Source of the DNA: Pseudobutyrivibrio sp.
GTDB taxonomy: Bacteria; Bacillota; Clostridia; Lachnospirales; Lachnospiraceae
Length of the DNA stretch: 64,000 nt
Assembly (NCBI GenBank): GCA_017557435.1
Contig: JAFYYR010000026.1
Location: 62,001-126,000 of the forward strand
Direction of reading: 5' to 3'
Under the pieces are notes generated by a model. It was not told the DNA's origin. It saw only the letters and a list, made by a program, of their open reading frames with translations, and searched no databases. Position numbers and translations under genes: made by a program. Below, in pieces: positions 9,246 through 17,452 of this stretch. Within the stretch, counting starts at the first letter, position 1. Each line of letters begins with the position of its first letter.

Positions 9246-9941
9246 ATGCTTATGCAATTACTTAATGATTTACAGTCTATGTCAGAAGGGGCAGTTGTAA
9301 TAAGACTTGCAATTGCCACACTCTTTGGAAGTCTTATTGGCTGGGAGCGTCTTGTAAGACATCACAGCGCAGGTATTAAGACATTTGCCCTGGTTAGTTT
9401 AGGCTCGGCAGTTGCCACAGTTTTAAATCTATATCTTGCTATGATGCCAGGTGTTGATGCGGATGTAAGCCGTATTCCTGCAGGTGTTGTAAGCGGAATC
9501 GGTTTCCTTGGAGCAGGTACAATTCTTGTTACAGGACGCCAGCAGATTAAGGGCTTATCCACTGCTGCATCTCTTTGGGTTGCATCCTGCATGGGTATGG
9601 CAATAGGCGCTGGTTATATGATAGTTGGCTGCTCATGCTTTTTACTTGTACTTCTTGCCAACATCGTCCTCTACCGACTTAGCTCACGAGTTGAGGAAAA
9701 TAGTAGACATATGAGCGTCTACATAGAGGTCAGCAAAAGCAGAGGAGTGTCAAAGCTTCTAAAGGCCATATCAGAGGCTGGATTTGAAATAAGCAGCATG
9801 ATTAAAAGCCGTGAAAAGACTATCCAATCCACAGACATAGCATTAATTATCGACATAGATTTTGACCGTCGTCGCTCTCATCAGGAAGTTATAAATATGA
9901 TTAGCGATTTGGATTATGTCAGCTATGTAGAAGAGGTATAA
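9246..9941 (+). CDS. MgtC/SapB family membrane protein
   Basis: A 231-residue membrane protein with the MgtC N-terminal domain: RLAIATLFGSLIGWERLVRH, then GIKTFALVSLGSA, GVVSGIGFLGAGTI and KGLSTAASLWVASCMG. A C-terminal cytoplasmic ACT-like tail starts near residue 150. MgtC proteins influence Mg2+ adaptation and phosphate/ATP homeostasis in other bacteria. It lies 18 nt after the ATPase gene and before a strong terminator, so it appears to be the last gene of the FbpABC-like operon. That pairing slightly favours a phosphate-linked substrate for the transporter, but this is only suggestive. An ATG at 9252 fits the GAGG ribosome site better than 9246. Confidence 0.92.
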   Translation: MLMQLLNDLQSMSEGAVVIRLAIATLFGSLIGWERLVRHHSAGIKTFALVSLGSAVATVLNLYLAMMPGVDADVSRIPAGVVSGIGFLGAGTILVTGRQQIKGLSTAASLWVASCMGMAIGAGYMIVGCSCFLLVLLANIVLYRLSSRVEENSRHMSVYIEVSKSRGVSKLLKAISEAGFEISSMIKSREKTIQSTDIALIIDIDFDRRRSHQEVINMISDLDYVSYVEEV

Positions 9942-9998
9942 AATCCAAAACTAGATAAAATTACCAGATATAAAATATTGGTTATAAAAGTGAAGACG

Positions 9999-10032
9999 AA
10001 AGGAACTGTGTAAAATTGCACAGTTCCTTTTT
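9999..10032 (+). terminator. Rho-independent terminator after mgtC-like gene
   Basis: GGAACTGTG (10002-10010), an 8-nt loop, CACAGTTCC (10019-10027), then TTTTT. Flanking A and T bases extend the stem. It ends the FbpABC/MgtC unit. Confidence 0.9.
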
Positions 10033-10345
10033 GTGTTTATTGTGCAAAATCACATGGCCTTTGATTGGGTTACTGATTGGGTGATTTGAAAGTAATCATA
10101 GGACTTGATTACTTGAAGCATAAAAGTGTCAATTTTTGATTATTTGGATGATTAGGTTAATGATTGAAGGGGCTAAAAACGTTGATTTTATGGGATTTGT
10201 CGGGTTTTTACAAAAAATGTGCAGGGTCATTTATTTACATCGCCGAAGTTGGGCCAATCATATTGACCAGGAAAAATAAAAGGGATAATGTGTTAACAGT
10301 GTTAAGTCATTAACACTTGAAAGTAATCGCTAGCGAGGATGAAAA
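10033..10345. promoter_or_regulatory. Gene-free region upstream of the ROK regulator with repeated motifs
   Basis: About 310 bases without a credible gene. It holds TTGAAAGTAATC twice (10086-10097 and 10317-10328) and a perfect 9-bp inverted repeat AAGTAATCA/TGATTACTT (10090-10098 and 10106-10114). A likely promoter has -35 TTGACC (10263-10268) and -10 TAATGT (10286-10291, 17-nt gap) or GATAAT (10284-10289, 15-nt gap). See the separate operator entry for the dyad at the presumed start of transcription. Confidence 0.5.
10298..10317. promoter_or_regulatory. Candidate ROK-regulator operator
   Basis: AGTGTTAA (10298-10305), spacer GTCA, TTAACACT (10310-10317): a perfect 8-bp inverted repeat. A further GTGTTAA half-site lies at 10290-10296. 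It sits just downstream of the presumed -10, where a repressor would block transcription. Binding by the adjacent ROK protein is inferred from position only. Confidence 0.5.
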
Positions 10346-11569
10346 ATGAAAAAAATAAAAGAAGTTGCAGGTAACAACACCAGCGATTTATCAGAGATGA
10401 ATCGCTCAGCTATTGTTAGAATCCTACAGCAAAAGGAGATATGCTCCAGAGCTGAGGTAGCTAAAATGATGGGACTGACCCAGGCGTCTATAACAAAGCT
10501 TGTTGGCGCACTTATAGATATGGGAATTGTCTCAGAAGTAGGAATAGTTAAGGGCAATGGAAATAGACGTTCCATTGGACTGAGACTAAATGCAGAAAAG
10601 AATTTGGTGATAGGCGTAAAGTTCTCACGACATGTGTTTGCAATAGGAGTATTTGATATCTCTGGAAAGCTATACACACAGCAGGAGACGGAATATAGCC
10701 TTAATGATTTTGCTGAGGATGTAATCGCCTCTATGAAAGAGCAGATTCATAAGCTTCTTAAAAAATATAAAAATGTTGTGGCAATCGGACTGGCAGTACC
10801 GGGACCTTATCTAAGAGGTGAGGGACGTATTGCTATGGTAACTCGAATGCCAAATTGGAGAACCGTCAATTTCATAGATGAGTTCAAGCATGAGTTCGAT
10901 AAGCCAGTGTTTATAGAACAGGATGCCAATGCAGGAGCCCTTGCAGAATGGTGGTTTGGCAATCACGATAGACCACTTAATTCTTTAGCATATTTTCTTG
11001 CAGGTGAAGGTGTTGGTTCTGGAATCGTAGATCACGACCGACTTCTCCTTGGCAACTTAGGAATAGCAAGTGAGGTTGGTCATATCAGCATCGACTATAA
11101 GGGACCTGTTTGCGAGTGCGGTAATAGAGGCTGTCTAGAGCTTTACTGCTCAACTATGGCACTCCTTAAAAAGGCTGAAAAGGATTTGCCTGAACTTTTT
11201 GAAAAGCCATATGAAAACAGAGCAGAAGCATGCGCAAGAATATTTGATGCTGCTAGAGCTGGCAACAAAAAGGCAATCAAACTTGTAAATGAAATTGCTG
11301 AGTATTTAGGATTCGGATGCGTCACACTTATAAATGCATACGACCCAGAGATTATTGTGATTGGCGATAGCATAGCTCAGGGTGATGAGCTACTTCTTCC
11401 AACTATTAAAAAGATAGTTGAAGAGAGAACCCTTAAGGCAATCAGCAGCAATGTAAGAATAGAGATTTCAAAGCTTAAAATTGACCCAACCCTCTATGGG
11501 GCTGCGGCAATAGCTACAGATAGAGTACTTAGGAAACCAAGTGAGTATTTAACTTTGAACAAGGATTAA
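10346..11569 (+). CDS. ROK family transcriptional regulator (NagC/XylR-like)
   Basis: A 407-residue regulator. An N-terminal winged helix-turn-helix (about residues 20-65, VRILQQKEICSRAEVAKMMG) is followed by a ROK sugar-kinase-like domain. That domain shows the IGLAVPGPY loop, the EQDANAGALAEWWFG segment and the ROK zinc motif CECGNRGCLE. Family members repress sugar uptake genes until a sugar or sugar phosphate binds. It sits 36 nt upstream of a sugar ABC transporter and is probably its local regulator, with the dyad at 10298-10317 as its likely site. The inducer is unknown. Confidence 0.92.
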   Translation: MKKIKEVAGNNTSDLSEMNRSAIVRILQQKEICSRAEVAKMMGLTQASITKLVGALIDMGIVSEVGIVKGNGNRRSIGLRLNAEKNLVIGVKFSRHVFAIGVFDISGKLYTQQETEYSLNDFAEDVIASMKEQIHKLLKKYKNVVAIGLAVPGPYLRGEGRIAMVTRMPNWRTVNFIDEFKHEFDKPVFIEQDANAGALAEWWFGNHDRPLNSLAYFLAGEGVGSGIVDHDRLLLGNLGIASEVGHISIDYKGPVCECGNRGCLELYCSTMALLKKAEKDLPELFEKPYENRAEACARIFDAARAGNKKAIKLVNEIAEYLGFGCVTLINAYDPEIIVIGDSIAQGDELLLPTIKKIVEERTLKAISSNVRIEISKLKIDPTLYGAAAIATDRVLRKPSEYLTLNKD

Positions 11570-11605
11570 ATCTCAATGGCACATAAATAGGGAGGTATTA
11601 GATAT

Positions 11606-13141
11606 ATGGAGAACAATTCTTTTATCCTTCAGATGAAAGGTATAACAAAAGAATTTCCAGGTGTAAAAGCACTTGATGATGTAAATCTCTCAGTGAAGAC
11701 CGGCACCATCCACGCTATATGCGGTGAGAATGGTGCAGGCAAGTCAACACTGATGAAGGTTTTATCTGGTGTTTATCCATATGGCACTTACGATGGGGCA
11801 ATCATCTTTGGCGGCCAGGAAATGAAATTCAGAAATATCAAAGAATCTGAACATGCGGGAATTGCAATTATTCACCAGGAATTGACCATGATACCTGAGT
11901 TATCCATTACAGAAAACATTTTCATGGGTAACGAGATAATCAAGCATGGCATGGTGGATTGGGCCGAGGAAAAGAGAAGAACCTACGAGATTTTAAAGAA
12001 GGTCGGTTTGTCAATCAACCCAGATATTTTAATCAAGCACTTGGGTGTAGGTCAGCAGCAGCTTGTAGAGATTGCAAAGGCTCTTTCAAAGAATGTAAAG
12101 CTTTTGATTTTGGATGAGCCAACATCAGCTCTTAATGAAGCAGATTCAGCAAATCTTTTGGAACTGATGCTTGATCTTAAAAATAAGGGTATTACATGTA
12201 TTATGATTTCCCACAAGCTCAACGAGATAGCAGCTGTTTCAGATGCAGTTACAGTTATCAGAGACGGTCACACAGTAGAGAGCTACGATGTTGAGGCGGG
12301 AAAAGTTGATGAGGATAAAATCATAAAAGCTATGGTTGGTCGCTCAATTGAGAATCGTTATCCAGAGCATGAGTCAAATCCTGGAGAGGTCATTTTTGAG
12401 GTGGAGGATTGGTGCGTAGAGGACCCAGATGTTGAGGGCAGAATGGTATGTAAAAATGCCAGCTTCAATGTAAGAGCAGGTGAAATCGTTGGATTCGCCG
12501 GTCTTATGGGTGCAGGTAGAACTGAGCTTATGCGCTCTATATTTGGTCGCAACTACGGTATCTATCATAAGGGCACAATCAAGATAAAGGGTAGAGAAGT
12601 AAAGCTCACATCAGTTGAGTCAGCAATTAAAAACGGTATAGCTTACGTACCGGAGGATAGAAAGAATTTAGGACTTAATCTTTTGGATTCCATTAGAAAA
12701 ACAGTTGTTGCAGCTAATTTAGACAAGATAACTAAAAACGGACTTCTTGATTTAAATGATGAGAAAAAAGCAGCTGAGGAATACAGAACTTCACTTAAGA
12801 TTAAGACTTCTAGTGTAGATAGAGGGGTAACTACTCTTTCAGGTGGTAATCAGCAAAAGGTAGTACTTTCAAAGTGGATGTTCACAGAGCCAGATATTTT
12901 GATTCTTGATGAACCTACACGAGGTATTGACGTTGGCGCTAAGTACGAGATTTACAAGCTTATCCATCAGCTGGCTGACGAAGGTAAAGCAGTTATTCTT
13001 GTATCTTCTGAGTTGCCTGAGCTTCTTGGAATGGCAGATAGAATCTATACCATTTTCGAGGGAACAATCACTGGTGAGATTGATAGCAGTGAGGCAAGTC
13101 AGGAAGGACTTATGAAGCGTATGACCATAACATCTAACTAG
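11606..13141 (+). CDS. Sugar ABC transporter ATPase, XylG/MmsA type
   Basis: A 511-residue protein with two nucleotide-binding domains in tandem, the rule for ribose/xylose/galactose importers. The first domain has Walker A GENGAGKST, signature LGVGQQQLVEIAKAL and Walker B LLILDEPTSAL. The second has the usual degenerate P-loop GLMGAGRTE, an intact signature LSGGNQQKVVLSKW and LILDEPTRGIDVG. The GTYDGAIIFGGQEMKF and VEDWCVEDPDVEGRMV segments resemble the xylose/multiple-sugar branch (XylG, MmsA). GGGAGG precedes the start. The permease gene starts 2 nt after its stop. Confidence 0.93.
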   Translation: MENNSFILQMKGITKEFPGVKALDDVNLSVKTGTIHAICGENGAGKSTLMKVLSGVYPYGTYDGAIIFGGQEMKFRNIKESEHAGIAIIHQELTMIPELSITENIFMGNEIIKHGMVDWAEEKRRTYEILKKVGLSINPDILIKHLGVGQQQLVEIAKALSKNVKLLILDEPTSALNEADSANLLELMLDLKNKGITCIMISHKLNEIAAVSDAVTVIRDGHTVESYDVEAGKVDEDKIIKAMVGRSIENRYPEHESNPGEVIFEVEDWCVEDPDVEGRMVCKNASFNVRAGEIVGFAGLMGAGRTELMRSIFGRNYGIYHKGTIKIKGREVKLTSVESAIKNGIAYVPEDRKNLGLNLLDSIRKTVVAANLDKITKNGLLDLNDEKKAAEEYRTSLKIKTSSVDRGVTTLSGGNQQKVVLSKWMFTEPDILILDEPTRGIDVGAKYEIYKLIHQLADEGKAVILVSSELPELLGMADRIYTIFEGTITGEIDSSEASQEGLMKRMTITSN

Positions 13142-13143
13142 GG

Positions 13144-14376
13144 ATGTCTATATATGAAAGGATGGAAAAGGGAATGAAATACATTAAACAAGTATTGGGC
13201 GGTGATCTTCGCCAGTACACAATGGTTTTAGCGTTAGGCTTGTTGATTATTATTTTTAATATTATTTCTGGTGGAAGAATGCTTACATCTTCTAACTTCC
13301 AGAATCTTTTATCTGGAAATGCATACGTATTGATTCTTGCTCTTGGAATGTTGATGGTAATTGTAATTGGTCAGATTGATTTGTCAGTTGGTTCAGTTGC
13401 GGGTTTTGCTGGAATGGTTATGGCACTGGTGGCAAAAAATTACAACATACCATGGTGGGCTGCAGTTTTAGTAGCTCTTGCAATCGGAGTACTTGCTGGT
13501 GCATGGCATGGATTTTTCTTATCACAGCTTGGAATTCCAGGATTCATTACAACTCTTGGTGGCATGATGATTTTCAGAGGCGGTGTTATTTGGATTTCAC
13601 GTTCAATTTCAGTGCCTGCTCCACAGGAGCTTAAGTGGTTTGGTTCTGGTTACTTACCAGAATGGGGACCATCCTTTACAGGCATGAACAATTCAACTCT
13701 TTTGCTTGGAATTATCGGTATCGCTTGCTACATTTTCGCTCAGATTAAAAAGCATAAGCACTCAGGTGATGCAACAGGCGTGAAAGATCCAGTATGGGCT
13801 CTTGTTGTAAGAATTGTGCTTATGTCAGCTATTATTGGTTACTTTACTTGGTTATTTGGCTCAGGACGAGTTGGAACTTCCTTCCCTGTTCCAGGACTCA
13901 TCCTTTTAGTTCTTACTATTATCTATCACATCATTACACAGCGAACCAAATTCGGACGTCATGTGTATGCTGTGGGTGGTAATAAGGCAGCAGCTGCTCT
14001 TTCCGGAGTAAATGTTAAAAGAACATATTTCCTTACAATGATGAATATGTCTTTCCTATCAGCTGTTGCAGGTATTCTTTTCGTAGGTCGTGCCACAGCA
14101 GCAGGACCTGCGGATGGAACTTCCTGGGAAATGGATGCTATCGCATCAGTATTCATCGGTGGTGCAGCAGTATCAGGTGGTGTTGGTACAATCCTTGCTA
14201 CTATCGTCGGTGGTCTTGTAATGGCAGTACTTAACAATGGTCTTATGCTCATGGGTGTTGGAGCGGACCGTACACAGGTTATCAAGGGCTTTGTTCTTTT
14301 AGCAGCGGTAGCATTTGATGTGTACAACAAAAAGAGTGGAAAGAGTTCTATCATAGGTAGACTTTTCGCAAAATAA
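13144..14376 (+). CDS. Sugar ABC transporter permease, XylH/MmsB type
   Basis: A 410-residue permease of the BPD_transp_2 family, larger than RbsC, as XylH proteins are. It carries LALGMLMVIVIGQIDLSVGS, the family signature that follows the second or third helix, GFFLSQLGIPGFITTLGGM, and the later motif RTKFGRHVYAVGGNKAAAAL. About ten hydrophobic helices are seen. The start is uncertain: 13144 lies 2 nt after the ATPase stop with no good ribosome site, and in-frame ATGs at 13162 and 13174 follow purine-rich stretches. It works with the ATPase before it and the binding protein after it. Confidence 0.92.
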   Translation: MSIYERMEKGMKYIKQVLGGDLRQYTMVLALGLLIIIFNIISGGRMLTSSNFQNLLSGNAYVLILALGMLMVIVIGQIDLSVGSVAGFAGMVMALVAKNYNIPWWAAVLVALAIGVLAGAWHGFFLSQLGIPGFITTLGGMMIFRGGVIWISRSISVPAPQELKWFGSGYLPEWGPSFTGMNNSTLLLGIIGIACYIFAQIKKHKHSGDATGVKDPVWALVVRIVLMSAIIGYFTWLFGSGRVGTSFPVPGLILLVLTIIYHIITQRTKFGRHVYAVGGNKAAAALSGVNVKRTYFLTMMNMSFLSAVAGILFVGRATAAGPADGTSWEMDAIASVFIGGAAVSGGVGTILATIVGGLVMAVLNNGLMLMGVGADRTQVIKGFVLLAAVAFDVYNKKSGKSSIIGRLFAK

Positions 14377-14403
14377 ATAACTTTCACTAAAGGAGGAAGG
14401 AAA

Positions 14404-15543
14404 ATGAAAAAAAGAACACTTTTGTCTATGGCGATGGCGGCAACAATGATGATGTCCACCTTCGTTGGTTGCGGGGGCGGCCGTGAAGGTGCTGGGGATG
14501 CATCTTCAACAGACACATCTGCTTCTACTGAGCAGACAGCAGAGGCAACAACTGGAGAATTACCAGGATTTGAGAAGGGAGCAACAATCGGTATTTCACT
14601 TCCATGGCTTGGAACACAGAACTGGAAGGAAGCTGAGGAGATGTTTACAGAGCAGCTTGAGGCAGCTGGATACACTCCACTTGTTCAGGCGGCTGACAAT
14701 AAGGTAACACAGCAGCAACAGCAGATTGAGTCAATGATTGAAAACGGTGCAAAGGTTATCGTTGTAGGTCCAGTTGACGGTTCACAGCTTGGTTCTGTAC
14801 TTGAGCAGGCTAAGGAAGCTGGCGTATATGTAATCGGTTACGATAGACTTCTTGAGAACACAACAGGTGTTGACGGTGTTGTACAGTTCGGTTCAGTAAA
14901 GACAGGTGAGCTCCAGGCTCAGGCACTTTTAGATGGTCTTAAGGAAAAGAAGGGTGAGGGCCCTTACAACATCGAGCTTTTCGGTGGCGGTCCTGCTGAT
15001 CCAAATGCACCAAACTTCTTCAAGGGTGCTATGTCAGTACTTCAGCCATACATTGATGATGGCACAGTAACAATCGTTTCTGGTCAGACAGACTTTACAG
15101 AGTGTGCAACAGTTGACTGGGATAACTCAAAGGCACAGGCTAGAATGGATACACTTCTTTCTGGATTCTATTCAGACAAGGAAATCCACGGTGTCCTTTG
15201 CCCTAACGATGGTATCGCTCGTGCTTGTATCACAGCTTGCGAGAACGCAGGTCAGGATATTCCAGTAGTATCTGGTCTTGATGCAGAAAACGAGTCAGTT
15301 GAGTGGGTATGGGCTGGAAAGCAGTACTCTACAGTTGCTAAGCCAACAGAGGACCTTGTAGCTAAGACAATCGAAATCATTGATTCACTTCAGGCAGGCA
15401 ACGGCATGCCAGCTACAGATGTAACAGCAAACAACGGTGTAATTGATGTTCCAGTATACGAACTTCCACCAGTAGTTGTTACAAAAGAGAATGCTAAAGA
15501 AGTTTTTGCAAATGATCCTTCAAGACTTGAATTATTAAAGTAA
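14404..15543 (+). CDS. Sugar ABC transporter binding lipoprotein, XylF/ChvE type
   Basis: A 379-residue lipoprotein with a signal peptide and a lipobox ending TFVGC (Cys23), then a low-complexity Ser/Thr/Ala linker. The mature part is a periplasmic-binding-protein-I fold: ATIGISLPWLGTQNWKEAEE, DNKVTQQQQQIESMIENGAK, VIGYDRLLENTTGVDGVVQF. This resembles the ChvE/XylF group (xylose, glucose, galactose and arabinose binders). AAAGGAGG lies just before the start. A hairpin follows the stop. It is placed last in the transporter operon instead of first. Confidence 0.92.
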   Translation: MKKRTLLSMAMAATMMMSTFVGCGGGREGAGDASSTDTSASTEQTAEATTGELPGFEKGATIGISLPWLGTQNWKEAEEMFTEQLEAAGYTPLVQAADNKVTQQQQQIESMIENGAKVIVVGPVDGSQLGSVLEQAKEAGVYVIGYDRLLENTTGVDGVVQFGSVKTGELQAQALLDGLKEKKGEGPYNIELFGGGPADPNAPNFFKGAMSVLQPYIDDGTVTIVSGQTDFTECATVDWDNSKAQARMDTLLSGFYSDKEIHGVLCPNDGIARACITACENAGQDIPVVSGLDAENESVEWVWAGKQYSTVAKPTEDLVAKTIEIIDSLQAGNGMPATDVTANNGVIDVPVYELPPVVVTKENAKEVFANDPSRLELLK

Positions 15544-15571
15544 ACAATTTCTTCATTATCTCTTATAATAA

Positions 15572-15599
15572 AAGGGCAGTGAGTAACTCCACTGCCCTT
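15572..15599 (+). terminator. Stem-loop after the sugar-binding protein gene
   Basis: AAGGGCAGTG (15572-15581) and CACTGCCCTT (15590-15599) with an 8-nt loop. The tract that follows is A/T-mixed, not a pure U-run, so it may leak into the downstream kinase gene. Confidence 0.75.
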
Positions 15600-15633
15600 A
15601 AATAATAATTAGGCAACACAGGGAGGTTTTATT

Positions 15634-16617
15634 TTGGAAAAGAAAATTGACGTTGTAGCATTAGGTGAGCTTTTAATAGACATGACAAACAATGGGGTTT
15701 CAGACAGTGGCAACGACTTATTTGAGGCAAATCCTGGTGGGGCACCTTGTAATGTGCTTGCAATGTTAAAGAGATTTGGCCATAGTGTCAGCTTTATCGG
15801 AAAGGTTGGGGATGATATTTTCGGTCGAAAGCTTAAGGACACTCTGGACGAAGTTGGTATTGGCACAGATAATCTTTTGATGGATAAGGAAGTACGCACA
15901 ACACTTGCATTTGTGAAGACTTTTGAAGATGGTGACAGAGATTTTTCTTTCTATAGAAATCCGGGAGCAGATATGATGCTTCGTAAAGACGAAGTGAATC
16001 CAGCACTTATTGAGCAGGCAAGGGTTTTCCATTTTGGAACACTTTCTATGACCCATGAGATGCCAAGAGAGGCTACCGTATATGCGTTAGAAATGGCAAA
16101 GAAAAATGGTGCGATTATTACTTTTGACCCTAATTTAAGAGAGCCTCTTTGGAATAGTTTGGATGAGGCCAAGGAGCAGGTTTTAAAGGGACTTGAGTAC
16201 TGTGATTATCTTAAAATTTCAGATAATGAAATCCAATGGCTTACAGGAGAAGAGGATTTTACAGCGGGAGTAGAAAAAATCAGAGCTCAGTTTGATATTC
16301 CACTTATTACCGTTTCAATGGGTAAGGAGGGAAGCCGAGCTTACTATTTAAATAAAAAAACAGGTGTTGAACATGTGGTAGAGGTGGCACCTTTCCTTTC
16401 AGAGGATACAATCGAGACAACAGGGGCAGGAGATACATTTTGCGCATGTGTCATCCATCATTTACTTCAGAACGGTCTTGATGAATGGGATGAAGAAAGG
16501 CTTTATTCAATGCTTACTGTTGCCAATGCAGCAGCATCTCTAATTACAAGAGTAAAGGGCGCCCTTAGGGTGATGCCACAATTAAAGGATGTGGATGCAC
16601 TTGTGAAAACAAGGTGA
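15634..16617 (+). CDS. PfkB-family sugar kinase, probable fructokinase
   Basis: A 327-residue ribokinase-like kinase. It begins VVALGELLIDMTNNG, has the PfkB first signature near NPGGAPCNVLAMLKRFGHSV and the second signature ETTGAGDTFCACVI with the catalytic Asp. Length and NPGGAP resemble bacterial fructokinases. It uses a TTG start with GGGAGG seven bases upstream. It follows the sugar transporter and precedes a HAD phosphatase and an AGE isomerase. In that setting it most simply phosphorylates the ketose made by the isomerase. Related kinases also act on other ketoses, so the substrate is inferred. Confidence 0.88.
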   Translation: MEKKIDVVALGELLIDMTNNGVSDSGNDLFEANPGGAPCNVLAMLKRFGHSVSFIGKVGDDIFGRKLKDTLDEVGIGTDNLLMDKEVRTTLAFVKTFEDGDRDFSFYRNPGADMMLRKDEVNPALIEQARVFHFGTLSMTHEMPREATVYALEMAKKNGAIITFDPNLREPLWNSLDEAKEQVLKGLEYCDYLKISDNEIQWLTGEEDFTAGVEKIRAQFDIPLITVSMGKEGSRAYYLNKKTGVEHVVEVAPFLSEDTIETTGAGDTFCACVIHHLLQNGLDEWDEERLYSMLTVANAAASLITRVKGALRVMPQLKDVDALVKTR

Positions 16618-16621
16618 TTGA

Positions 16622-17425
16622 ATGAATTATGAAATAGTTTTTTGCGATGTGGATGGCACATTGCTTAATAATGAACATAGGATGGAAGATAGCTCTGTTT
16701 TGGCAATAAAACAGTTAAAATCCAAGGAGATTCCATTTGTAATTGTTACTGCAAGGGGACCTTCAGGGATTTATCCTATTTTTAAAAGATATAGTTTCAC
16801 ATGCCCAATGGTGTGCTATAGCGGCGCACTGATTATGGATGAAGAGGGCAATGTTTTACAGTCCAATGGATTTTCTAGAAAGACAGCAGCAACTGTCATT
16901 CATTATATAGAAGCTGAGCAGTTTGACTGCACATGGAATATATTTTCAATGAATATGTGGATTGTAAATGATAAAGAAGATCCGCGTGTAAAGAGGGAAG
17001 AGTCTATTGTGGAGGCTGAGGCTACAGAGGGAGATATTTCAGATCTACCAGCTGGGGCCACTGTAGGTAAGATTTTGTGTATGTGTAATCCTAAGCAGAC
17101 AGCTGCTATAGAAAGTGCACTGAAGGCAAAATTTCCATGCCTATCAATTGTCAGGTCTTCAGATATTTTAATAGAAATAATGAATAAGGGTATATCTAAG
17201 GGAGAAAGCATTAAATTTCTATGCGATAAATGGGGAATCGGACTGGATAAAACAGTTGGATTTGGGGACCATTATAATGATTTAGATATGCTAGAAACTG
17301 TGGCAATGCCATTCATTATGGAAAATGCTCCAGCAGAACTTAAAGCTAGAATTGAAAATGTGACTTTAAGCAACCAGTCAGATGGAATATACTATGGATT
17401 AAAGAATATAGGACTAGTTGATTAG
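16622..17425 (+). CDS. Cof-type HAD phosphatase
   Basis: A 267-residue HAD superfamily IIB hydrolase. Motif I is FCDVDGTLLNNEHRM with nucleophile Asp9, motif II lies near FVIVTARGP, a conserved Lys is in NKGISKGESIKFLC, and motif IV is GFGDHYNDLDML. A C2-type cap lies in the middle. Enzymes of this group dephosphorylate sugar phosphates and flavin-type cofactors with broad specificity. It starts 4 nt after the kinase stop, so it is very likely co-transcribed, and may relieve sugar-phosphate build-up in this pathway. Confidence 0.9.
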   Translation: MNYEIVFCDVDGTLLNNEHRMEDSSVLAIKQLKSKEIPFVIVTARGPSGIYPIFKRYSFTCPMVCYSGALIMDEEGNVLQSNGFSRKTAATVIHYIEAEQFDCTWNIFSMNMWIVNDKEDPRVKREESIVEAEATEGDISDLPAGATVGKILCMCNPKQTAAIESALKAKFPCLSIVRSSDILIEIMNKGISKGESIKFLCDKWGIGLDKTVGFGDHYNDLDMLETVAMPFIMENAPAELKARIENVTLSNQSDGIYYGLKNIGLVD

Positions 17426-17452
17426 TTACCTATATGTATTGGAGGATTTTGT

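Noticed and set aside
13959-14675. A 238-residue open frame on the minus strand
   Set aside because: It runs opposite the sugar permease end and binding-protein start, both clear genes; it has low-complexity Ser/Pro/Ala composition and no ribosome site.
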